Positions 5,845 to 12,442 of a stretch of 33,073 bases of DNA are shown here, one piece after another. The position numbers were made by a program, and so were the translations under genes. Numbering within the stretch: the stretch's first letter is position 1; every line of letters begins with the position of its first letter. The stretch comes from DATMBL01 sp050735975 (GTDB lineage Bacteria > Desulfobacterota > Binatia > UBA9968): positions 1 through 33,073 of the forward strand of contig JBOHVS010000183.1 of the NCBI GenBank assembly GCA_050735975.1, read 5' to 3'. Under the pieces are notes generated by a model. The model was not told the origin of the DNA, made no database searches, and worked only from the letters and a program-made list of their open reading frames with translations.

Positions 5845-6054
5845 ATGGAAAAATTGTATGTCCATGAAATACGCTCTAATGGCGAAGTCAGCACAGTGGG
5901 CCTTTTTTACTCGCGTCCGGAGGCCGAGCATATCGTGGCGCAGCTGCGCAGCATCCCGGAAAAAGCAGATTGTCGCTATGAAATTATCGAAGCCGTTGCC
6001 GGTTCGCCTTCGACAAATCCGCCCAAACTAACGCGCGAACCTGGAAAGGAGTAA
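5845..6054 (+). CDS. Small protein of unknown function (69 aa)
   Basis: I do not recognise this protein. It begins 7 nt after the stop of the Rdh-like gene: MEKLYVHEIRSNGEVSTVGL, FYSRPEAEHIVAQLRSIPEK, then CRYEIIEAV and a proline-rich tail. The middle reads like a small beta-alpha-beta fold (strand, helix, strand) with no signal peptide or membrane segment. One cysteine is present. Position and spacing put it in the same transcript as the Rdh-like gene, so an accessory role is possible. No upstream Shine-Dalgarno is clear, which is compatible with coupling to the preceding stop. Confidence 0.55.
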   Translation: MEKLYVHEIRSNGEVSTVGLFYSRPEAEHIVAQLRSIPEKADCRYEIIEAVAGSPSTNPPKLTREPGKE

Positions 6055-6057
6055 TCC

Positions 6058-6162
6058 ATGCCCTATATCCGCACGATCCCACCCGGCTCACGGTTGCTCG
6101 ATGTAACTGAGTTTCGAGACGATTTTGATGAGGCCACCCTTTCAGGAGTCAATGCAGCATAA
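6058..6162 (+). CDS. 34-residue ORF, possible AhpD-like N-terminal remnant
   Basis: ATG at 6058 follows a strong GGAAAGGAG Shine-Dalgarno that lies at the end of the 69-aa gene. The peptide begins MPYIRTIPPGSRLLDVTEF and stops at TAA 6160-6162. MPYIRTIPP is a common start of AhpD/CMD-type proteins, and the ORF runs into the convergent 3' end of the cyclase gene (overlap 6149-6162). It may be the stump of a third CMD gene cut off by a rearrangement at the convergent junction, or a genuine small peptide. Evidence is limited to the start signal and nine residues. Confidence 0.35.
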   Translation: MPYIRTIPPGSRLLDVTEFRDDFDEATLSGVNAA

Positions 6163-7261
6163 TATGCGCAACGATTTCGAATGCGACGATGCCAAGTGTT
6201 GCCACGGACGCGGCGAGGACAAAGATGGTGCGGCGCTTTTCCAGTGTAGTCATCACTTTCAGATGGGCGGAAACCTTTTCTTCTCTTCTCAGTTTTCGGG
6301 CATGCCAAATAGTATACACGTTAGCGAGAGCAACCGCGGTTGTTAGAACAAGAATGGGAACCCGCAGGAAGCTTTGGTCTAGAAATACCAGCGCCGCCGA
6401 GAGGCCGAAAAACCCGCTGGCGCCGAAGGCGATCGCCAGAGGGCCGATCAAGGTCGATACAGCGCAGGGCGCCCCCAGAATTCCGAAAACGATCGCGCCT
6501 AAGCTCGTTTTTTCTTTTACTGCTGTTTTATCCGGCTCGTCCGCTACGCGAGTGTCTGGCTTGCCATGCAAGCGGTAAGCCCTCACCGGCTCGCGAAAAC
6601 CTTTCAGCACGAACCGTTCAGATTTGGCTCCAGGAAAATCGGACGAATGCTTGACGTAACTTTCGTCGCTGATCAGGATCTCACCAGCGTTCGCTTTGCC
6701 TTGAAGGCGCGCGGCGAGATTGACCACGTCGCCGATGGCGGTATAGTCCTTGCTGTCTTCGGAGCCCAGCCGCCCGACACGAGCCCAGCCGGTAGCAATG
6801 CCTATCGACGCCTGAAGGGGGAGAGAGAAGCGGCCGCCTAAACTTTGGAGTTCGGATCCCAATTCAGTCGCGGCAAATACGGCGCGGCGAGCATGATCGT
6901 CATACTTGATCGGTACGTTGAAAAGAGCCATAACGGCATCGCCAACGTATTTGTCGATGAAAGCGCCGCGTTTCACTAAAACGTCGGTGGCCATCCGCAA
7001 GAAGGCATCGACCACCTCGTGCGTTCTATCCGGTCCGAGTTCCTGGGTCATCTCAGTAAATGAGGACAAATCGGCAAAGAGCACCGTGATCTCGACCACC
7101 CGCCCCTCGTCGACATGAGTGCCACACCGGGTACAAAGATTGGGGTTGCGCGGACTGCGCTTGATACCGATGGTTCGAAAGACGATACTCATCGCTCCCG
7201 ACAGGAGCGTGCCGCAAATGCTACATTGCGCGGAGAGGTGAGAGGTATGAGGGGTTTCCAT
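6149..7261 (-). CDS. Class III adenylate/guanylate cyclase with zinc ribbon and membrane domain
   Basis: Starting at ATG 7261-7259 (METPHTSHL), the protein has 370 residues. An earlier in-frame start would overlap the anti-sigma gene. Residues 13-46 carry a zinc-ribbon-like CSIC...CTRC (C13, C16, C43, C46). The CHD catalytic domain spans about 57-225: ITVLFADLSSFTEMT with metal-binding D64, then IDKYVGDAVMALF, DYTAIGDVVNLAARLQ and FVLKGFREPVRAYRL. The metal-binding Asp pair, the Lys before it and the N/R of VNLAARL are present, so it should be active; adenylate is more likely than guanylate. The C-terminal 130 residues hold about four hydrophobic helices, including GAPCAVSTLIGPLAIAF. It is the third gene after sigma and anti-sigma, spaced 23 nt. 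Confidence 0.87.
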   Translation of the reverse strand: METPHTSHLSAQCSICGTLLSGAMSIVFRTIGIKRSPRNPNLCTRCGTHVDEGRVVEITVLFADLSSFTEMTQELGPDRTHEVVDAFLRMATDVLVKRGAFIDKYVGDAVMALFNVPIKYDDHARRAVFAATELGSELQSLGGRFSLPLQASIGIATGWARVGRLGSEDSKDYTAIGDVVNLAARLQGKANAGEILISDESYVKHSSDFPGAKSERFVLKGFREPVRAYRLHGKPDTRVADEPDKTAVKEKTSLGAIVFGILGAPCAVSTLIGPLAIAFGASGFFGLSAALVFLDQSFLRVPILVLTTAVALANVYTIWHARKLRREEKVSAHLKVMTTLEKRRTIFVLAASVATLGIVAFEIVAHIMLH

Positions 7262-7284
7262 GACGCGGTCAGATGAGATCGATC

Positions 7285-8103
7285 TCAACTCGGTCTCGCT
7301 TTCGCTCTGGCAAGAGCTAAAAGTTCTTCCATGGGCATCTCTGAAACCAGAATGCATATAACATCGCCCTCATGATGGAGGACAGCGTTGACTCTTCCAC
7401 GTGAAAAGGCATAGAAATGCATCTTCTTATCAGGATCAAAGAATCTGGCTGCATTTGGGGGGGCGTCTCTTTCTGACCCCAGAAACGTGTAGCACAACAG
7501 AGAACCTCCTTCACCCTGGTAGATGGCAACGAGGATCTTACGGCCCTGCATCTCGCGAGCCATACCAGCGACCGGTTTCAACTTCATCGCCTCGAGATCA
7601 TATCCCATGGGCTGAAAGCGCCCATCAACTGCCCGGATCAGTCGTTCTTTGAGCTCATTCGCAGTGTTAGCCCTGGTCACCGGTAGCTCGCCCCTGACGA
7701 AAAGATCGTAGGTTCCCACGGCAGCGAAGGCTATGGGTTGCGTTGTCTGATTGAAAAAATAGAACGCCGGAAGACCTAGAACCAAGAGAAGCGCCAGAAC
7801 GAGAGCAGGTCGTAGAATGTTGCTTTGGGACAAGATGTGCTCGCGCCATCCCTTAGTAGATTGGAGCTTCTCGGGAAAGATGCGCCGGTCCGCGAGAATC
7901 CTGTCACGGAGCCGAGCAGGCGCAGCCAAACTGTCGGCGGCTGAACGGGTCGCTTTCTTTAAAGAGCGCTCCTCGTCAACGGCGAGCCGGCACCCGGCGC
8001 ATTGGCGGAGATGGATTTCCAGTAGATGGCGCTCGGGATCACCAAACTCGTTGTCGGCAAGAGCCGTGATAAGTTCTTGTGCCTCGTCGCACGTCATTTC
8101 CAC
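7285..8103 (-). CDS. Zinc-finger (ZAS) transmembrane anti-sigma factor
   Basis: The 272-residue protein has an N-terminal zf-HC2/ZAS domain with C5 and H31-x3-C35-x2-C38 (EIHLRQCAGC), the motif by which such proteins hold ECF sigma factors. One transmembrane helix follows at about 96-117 (RPALVLALLLVLGLPAFYFF). The remaining 150 residues would be periplasmic and contain a globular region (YDLFVRGELPVTRA, GRKILVAIYQGEGGSLLCY, FYAFSRGRVNAVLHHEGD). It starts 11 nt after the sigma stop. GTG at 8103 is chosen because AGGA lies 5 nt before it; ATG 8097 is the alternative. The signal is unknown. Its partner is the ECF sigma gene immediately upstream. Confidence 0.87.
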   Translation of the reverse strand: MEMTCDEAQELITALADNEFGDPERHLLEIHLRQCAGCRLAVDEERSLKKATRSAADSLAAPARLRDRILADRRIFPEKLQSTKGWREHILSQSNILRPALVLALLLVLGLPAFYFFNQTTQPIAFAAVGTYDLFVRGELPVTRANTANELKERLIRAVDGRFQPMGYDLEAMKLKPVAGMAREMQGRKILVAIYQGEGGSLLCYTFLGSERDAPPNAARFFDPDKKMHFYAFSRGRVNAVLHHEGDVICILVSEMPMEELLALARAKARPS

Positions 8104-8114
8104 TTGGGTCCTTC

Positions 8115-8666
8115 TTACTTGCCGCCTATATAGAACTTAAGATGTTGGCGGAGCAGTCTCCTGCCGCGCGAAAGCCGCGATCGAATCGTACCGACGGGAC
8201 ATGAGAGGATCTCGGCGGCTTCCTCGTACGAGAAATCTCCCATGTCCACCAAAAGAATAGGGGCGCGGAATTCCTCCGGGATCCTTCTTAGGACAACGGT
8301 AATTTGAGTGTTTAGTTCTTTGCGCAGGATATGGCTTTCGGGTCCGGGATTCTCCTCCGGCAGCCGTTCCCAATAGTCTGATTCTTCATCGTGATCTGTT
8401 GCTGAAGCCCATCGTTTCTTTCGATGGTAATCATCAAAGAAGAAATTATAAAGAATCCTTGTCAGCCAAGCTTTCAGGTTCGTTCCCGGATTGAACTGAT
8501 CGTACGAAGCAAGGGCGCGAACAAAGGTCTCTTGAACCATGTCCTGAGCTCCATATTGATCCTTTGCCAGGTGAAATGCGACGCGATATAAATGGTCAAG
8601 GTGAACCAAAGCTTCACGAGATAACGTCTCCCTCTCCGCGACGCTGGCTTTTTTATCTCGGGCCAC
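8115..8666 (-). CDS. ECF-family RNA polymerase sigma factor
   Basis: The 183 residues contain sigma region 2 (HLYRVAFHLAKDQYGAQDMV, QETFVRALASYDQF, LKAWLTRILYNFFFDDYHRK) and region 4 with its helix-turn-helix (YEEAAEILSCPVGTIRSRLS, RGRRLLRQHL). A short linker joins them, as in the RpoE-like ECF group. The start is GTG at 8666 (MARDKKAS), with no strong Shine-Dalgarno. The anti-sigma gene follows directly. The promoter region carries a GGGAACTTT / CGTT element pointing at this gene and the same element pointing at arsM, which suggests autoregulation and control of the arsenosugar locus. Confidence 0.92.
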   Translation of the reverse strand: MARDKKASVAERETLSREALVHLDHLYRVAFHLAKDQYGAQDMVQETFVRALASYDQFNPGTNLKAWLTRILYNFFFDDYHRKKRWASATDHDEESDYWERLPEENPGPESHILRKELNTQITVVLRRIPEEFRAPILLVDMGDFSYEEAAEILSCPVGTIRSRLSRGRRLLRQHLKFYIGGK

Positions 8667-8712
8667 GTCGGCATTCTAAAGGAGGGAAGGAGCAATTCCA
8701 ACTCAGATTTAA

Positions 8713-8739
8713 AACGGCTTTGCTGAGACCAAAGTTCCC
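8713..8739 (-). promoter_or_regulatory. Predicted ECF promoter of the sigma operon
   Basis: On the minus strand GGGAAC (8739-8734) is followed, after a 17-nt spacer, by CGTT (8716-8713), about 47 nt before the sigma start codon. GGAAC and CGT(C/T) at 16-17 nt is the typical ECF promoter layout. The -35 block with its flank, GGGAACTTT, is identical to the one pointing at arsM. Confidence 0.6.
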
Positions 8740-8862
8740 GACGGGAGTAAGTCGTCGTTCCTAAAAAGGATCTGTGGTAGAAGCGGAGAGTTTTGTCGTA
8801 ATCAAAATGCAGCTTTGGGCGAGATGGTTCGCGTCGATAGCCCGTTTAGAGTTTTCTAGGCC

Positions 8863-8889
8863 GGGAACTTTTTTCTTCGAAGCTTCGTT
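8863..8889 (+). promoter_or_regulatory. Predicted ECF promoter of the arsM-led operon
   Basis: On the plus strand GGGAAC (8863-8868) is followed, after 17 nt, by CGTT (8886-8889). The surrounding GGGAACTTT and the spacer length equal those of the divergent sigma promoter. Transcription would start near 8897 and give a leader of about 145 nt before arsM. Confidence 0.6.
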
Positions 8890-9042
8890 CTAGAGAAAAG
8901 AGCTAAGAAATGACCAGATAGCCTAAAGGGCGGGGAATCCGGTAAGCTGACGAAGGTCCCGTTGCATCGTCTTGCGCCCCGTGCCGCTGGATCGTGGTTT
9001 TTGCGAACGCAATGAGCATCTAAAACTATGGGAAGGGAAAAT

Positions 9043-10248
9043 ATGGCACCCGAAACGTCAGTAGGAAGCAGCGGTAGTAATGGCAGCTGTAGCAGTCTCA
9101 ATCATGAAACAGCGGTGCTGCAGCGTTATGGCAAGGCAGCCCGCGATGGAGAGGCCGGCTTGTGCGTACCGATCAGTTACGATCCCTCGCTGCTCAAAGT
9201 CATTCCTGATGAAATCATCGAGAAAGACTATGGCTGCGGCGATCCTTCGCGATACATCAGGGAGGGGGAAACGGTCCTCGATCTCGGCTCCGGCAGCGGC
9301 AAGGCTTGTTACATCATGTCGCAGATCGTCGGTCCAAGAGGAAAGGTGATCGGCGTCGACTTCAATCCGCCGATGTTGCAGCTCGCGCGTAAATATCAAA
9401 AAACAATTGGCGATAAACTCGGGTACCACAACGTCGAGTTTCGCTGCGGCAGGATTCAAAACCTCAAAACCAATCTCGAATTAATCGAGTCCTATCTGAA
9501 GCAGCACCCGGTGCGCTCCGTCGGCGATCTGGCGGGCATGCAGGAGTTCGAGGAAAAGATCGCCCGCGAGCGGCCCTTAGTTGTTGATGACTCGATCGAC
9601 GCGATCGTCTCGAATTGCGTGCTCAATTTAGTCAGACCGGAGGACAAGAAGGCGCTGTTCGCCGAGATGTACCGAGTGTTGAAGCGGGGCGGCAGAATCG
9701 CAATATCCGATATCGTGAGCGATGAACCGGTGCCGGAGCACATGGTGAATAATTCGGGGCTCTGGAGCGGCTGTATTTCCGGCGCCTTTCTTGAAGAGGA
9801 GATTCTCAAAGCCTTCGAGGAGGCGAAGTTCTACGGGATCCACATTGAAGACTTCCGCTCCGAGCCTTTCCGGACGGTCGAAGGTATTGAGTTTCGCTCG
9901 ATTACATTGACCGCCTACAAAGGGAAGGAAGGCCCCTGCATCGAGCGCAACCAGGCGGTCATTTACCGGGGCCCGTGGAAACAGGTCGTGGACGACGATG
10001 GGCACGTTCTGCCGCGCGGCGCGCGCATCGCTGTGTGCGAAAAAACCTACCGACTTTTCTCAAAGGCCCCCTATGAAAATCAGTTTGTTCTCGTGCCGCC
10101 CAAAGAAGAAGTTCCGTTAGAGAGCGCCCGTGTGTTTGACTGCTCGCGCGACTCTAAAAGACACCCGCGCGAAAGCAAAGGGGTTGAATATAAGGTAACC
10201 AGCGCTGCCGGGGCCGCCTGCGCGCCCGGATCGGGCTGCTGCAGTTAG
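9043..10248 (+). CDS. arsM: Arsenite S-adenosylmethyltransferase (arsenosugar type)
   Basis: From ATG 9043 (GGAAGG 6-7 nt upstream; ATG 9028 lacks a site) the protein has 401 residues. The SAM-binding motif is VLDLGSGSGKACYI (about 78-91), followed by GKVIGVDFNPPMLQLARKY. The three cysteines that bind As(III) in ArsM enzymes are present: C65 in YGCGDP, C192 in SNCVLNLV and C244 in SGCISGAF. The C-terminal 100 residues form an extra domain and end in a Cys-rich tail (ACAPGSGCCS), as in ArsM proteins of arsenosugar loci. It methylates arsenite to mono- and dimethylated forms, which ArsS then uses. It is the first gene of the operon behind the predicted ECF promoter. Confidence 0.92.
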   Translation: MAPETSVGSSGSNGSCSSLNHETAVLQRYGKAARDGEAGLCVPISYDPSLLKVIPDEIIEKDYGCGDPSRYIREGETVLDLGSGSGKACYIMSQIVGPRGKVIGVDFNPPMLQLARKYQKTIGDKLGYHNVEFRCGRIQNLKTNLELIESYLKQHPVRSVGDLAGMQEFEEKIARERPLVVDDSIDAIVSNCVLNLVRPEDKKALFAEMYRVLKRGGRIAISDIVSDEPVPEHMVNNSGLWSGCISGAFLEEEILKAFEEAKFYGIHIEDFRSEPFRTVEGIEFRSITLTAYKGKEGPCIERNQAVIYRGPWKQVVDDDGHVLPRGARIAVCEKTYRLFSKAPYENQFVLVPPKEEVPLESARVFDCSRDSKRHPRESKGVEYKVTSAAGAACAPGSGCCS

Positions 10249-10303
10249 AAGCAACTCAAAAATAAAAACGCAAATTCAGGGATCGAGGCGAGGGTGATCT
10301 TTC

Positions 10304-11266
10304 ATGCAACCTTTCATCCAAAGGGTTCATCTAACCGGTAAACGCTTCGACCGGCGCAAGGTCGAGGTCTTGCAGGTCAATATGGGCCGGTATTGCAATC
10401 AGGCCTGTATCCACTGTCACGTCGAGTCCGGGCCGACTCGGACCGAAATGATCAGCCGGCCAACCGTTGACGCGATACTCCGCTTTCTGGATCGAAGCAG
10501 TATCCCGATCGTGGACATTACAGGGGGCGCGCCGGAGCTCAATGAAAATTTTGATTACTTGGTCGAATCGGCGGTCAAACTCAATCGTCACGTAATGGAT
10601 CGCTGCAACCTTACTGCGATCTTCGAGCCTACCAAAGAGTATCTGCCGGAGTTTTTCGCTCGCCATCGTGTCGAATTGGTATGTTCGCTGCCATGCTATA
10701 CGTCAGAGAACGTGGACAAGCAGCGCGGCAAAGGTACTTTTGATTTGAGCATTCGGGGTTTGCAAATTTTCAACAAGCTGGGTTACGGCCAACCTGCGTC
10801 CGAGTTAGTGTTAAACCTGGTTTACAATCCGGTCGGCCCTCATTTACCGCCAAGTCAAGAAGAACTCGAGCAGGACTACAAGAGAGAGCTAAGAGAAAAG
10901 TTCGGCATCGTATTTAATCGCCTCTATTGCTTGAGCAATATGCCGATCACGCGTTACGAGACGCATCTAAAGCTGCGGGGCGAGTATGAACCGTACATGG
11001 ATCTGCTCGAGAAAAATTACAACCCTTCCACGCTCGATCAGGTGATGTGTCGAAACCTCCTGAGCGTGGGTTGGGAAGGTTCGGTTTACGATTGCGACTT
11101 CAACCAAATGCTCGACCTTCCCCTCCGTGACCCCACGGGCAAGCCACTCAAAATTGAGAGATTGTCCCTCGAACAAGTCGAACAGCGCGAAATCATCGTG
11201 GGGAACCACTGTTACGCCTGCACCGCAGGTTCGGGTAGCAGCTGCGGCGGCGCGTTGGTGTCCTAG
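10304..11266 (+). CDS. arsS: Arsenosugar biosynthesis radical SAM protein
   Basis: The 320-residue protein has the radical SAM cluster motif C31-x3-C35-x2-C38 (YCNQACIHCHVESGP), a GGE-like VDITGGAPELN and the C-terminal Cys motif of ArsS, C303-x2-C306-x7-C314 (HCYACTAGSGSSCGG). Some relatives carry selenocysteine in the tail; here all positions are TGC or TGT cysteine codons. ArsS is known to add a 5'-deoxyadenosyl group to dimethylarsenite, giving the precursor of dimethylarsinoyl-sugars. It lies 55 nt after arsM. The Shine-Dalgarno is GAGGG, 8 nt before ATG 10304. Identification is firm because of the pairing with arsM and the two downstream arsenosugar-type glycosyltransferase families. 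Confidence 0.92.
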   Translation: MQPFIQRVHLTGKRFDRRKVEVLQVNMGRYCNQACIHCHVESGPTRTEMISRPTVDAILRFLDRSSIPIVDITGGAPELNENFDYLVESAVKLNRHVMDRCNLTAIFEPTKEYLPEFFARHRVELVCSLPCYTSENVDKQRGKGTFDLSIRGLQIFNKLGYGQPASELVLNLVYNPVGPHLPPSQEELEQDYKRELREKFGIVFNRLYCLSNMPITRYETHLKLRGEYEPYMDLLEKNYNPSTLDQVMCRNLLSVGWEGSVYDCDFNQMLDLPLRDPTGKPLKIERLSLEQVEQREIIVGNHCYACTAGSGSSCGGALVS

Positions 11267-11287
11267 TTTCACGATTCAAAGCGAACA

Positions 11288-12418
11288 ATGAACACCTGGG
11301 TCGTATTGATTGTAGGTGCCACGCTGTTTGTCGCCTATGCCAACGGCGCCAATGACAATTTCAAAGGCGTTGCGACTTTGTTTGGAAGTGGCATCTCCAC
11401 TTACCGGAAGGCGCTATGGTGGGGAACAATTACCACGCTGGCAGGCTCCATAACGGCGTTGTTCTTGGCCACCAAACTTATATCGATTTTTCAAGGAAAC
11501 GGTCTGGTTCCGTCCTCGTTAACTCAGCCGGAACCATTTGTGGCGGCAGTCATTTTGGGCGCTGCTTTCACCGTGCTACTGGCGACCAAGACCGGCATTC
11601 CCATTTCTACTACGCATAGCTTGACCGGCGCTTTATTCGGTGGCGGATTCGTTGCGGTCGGGATTAATCTTGGGTTTACCACTCTGGCGCAGAATGTTTT
11701 CTTGCCGCTTCTTTTAAGTCCTCTGGTCGCAGTCACGTTGACGCTCGTCGGTTATCCCCCGTGGAACTTCGGGTTGCGCTTGGCAGGTTTCACCCGGGCG
11801 AGCTGCGTTTGTCTCGGCAATGAAATAATACCGGCGACGGTCTCTTCGCAAGGGACATTAACCGCACCGGCGAGCGCATCTCTGCGCGTAGTTGTGGACG
11901 ACAGAACTGTGTGCGCCAAACCTCTGTCGGGTGTTTTTTTTGGCGTGAGCTTTCAGTCGTTGCTCGATGGCGGCCATTTTCTAAGCGCCGGCGCAGTAGG
12001 GTTCGCCCGCGGTCTCAATGACACACCTAAGATTGTCGCCCTGGGCCTTATCGTGAGTGATCTCAATTTCAATTGGTGCGTCGTGCTCATAGCCGTCGCG
12101 ATGGCGCTTGGCGGTTTGCTAAGCGGGCGGAAGGTCGGCGAAACGGTAGGCAAGCGGATAACCGCAATGGAGCCGGATCAAGGCTTTATGGCGAATCTGG
12201 TCACCGGCTTTTTGGTTATAGTCGCATCCAGATGGGGCATGCCGGTTTCGACGACCCATGTTTCCTGCGGCAGCCTGTTCGGCATTGGCCTCGCCAATGG
12301 ACAGGCTCGCTGGGAGGTAATCCGGACCATTCTTCTGGCCTGGTTGCTTACGCTTCCGGTCGCAGGTCTAAGCGCCGGCCTGATTTACGCCATTCTATTT
12401 CGATTCACGGAGACCTGA
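11288..12418 (+). CDS. pit: PiT-family inorganic phosphate (arsenate) transporter
   Basis: The 376 residues form about 10 membrane helices with the two duplicated PiT signatures: AYANGANDNFKGVATLFGSG near residue 17 with GIPISTTHSLTGALFGG, and FARGLNDTPKIVALGL with WGMPVSTTHVSCGSLFGIG. A cytoplasmic loop of about 60 residues separates the halves. PiT carriers move metal-phosphate with protons or Na+ and also accept arsenate. Its place 21 nt after arsS suggests a role in arsenate uptake or phosphate balance for the arsenosugar pathway; this is inference from context. Confidence 0.9.
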   Translation: MNTWVVLIVGATLFVAYANGANDNFKGVATLFGSGISTYRKALWWGTITTLAGSITALFLATKLISIFQGNGLVPSSLTQPEPFVAAVILGAAFTVLLATKTGIPISTTHSLTGALFGGGFVAVGINLGFTTLAQNVFLPLLLSPLVAVTLTLVGYPPWNFGLRLAGFTRASCVCLGNEIIPATVSSQGTLTAPASASLRVVVDDRTVCAKPLSGVFFGVSFQSLLDGGHFLSAGAVGFARGLNDTPKIVALGLIVSDLNFNWCVVLIAVAMALGGLLSGRKVGETVGKRITAMEPDQGFMANLVTGFLVIVASRWGMPVSTTHVSCGSLFGIGLANGQARWEVIRTILLAWLLTLPVAGLSAGLIYAILFRFTET

Positions 12419-12442
12419 GCGAAACTCACACAAAGAAGACAC

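Larger units (their letters stand above)
8667..9042. other. Divergent 376-nt intergenic region between ECF sigma and arsM
   Basis: There is no credible gene here. The region contains two ECF-type promoter motifs facing outward and a 10-bp palindrome CGAAGCTTCG at 8878-8887 inside the spacer of the right-hand promoter. A roughly 150-nt arsM leader follows. The leader has nested complementary segments: CGGGG 8931-8935 with CCCCG 8977-8981, and GACGA 8949-8953 with TCGTC 8967-8971. Near the arsM start lies an inverted repeat TTGCG-AA-CGCAA at 9001-9012. Confidence 0.6.

Noticed and set aside
8931..8981. Cobalamin riboswitch before arsM
   Set aside because: A few short words (GGGGAATCCGGT, GCTGAC) recall the B12 box, but the rest of the core and the expected helix partners are missing, and the downstream genes are not typical targets.
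10304..11266. ArsS as a second selenoprotein
   Set aside because: All cysteine positions in the radical SAM and C-terminal motifs are TGC/TGT, the frame has no internal TGA, and the stop codon is TAG.
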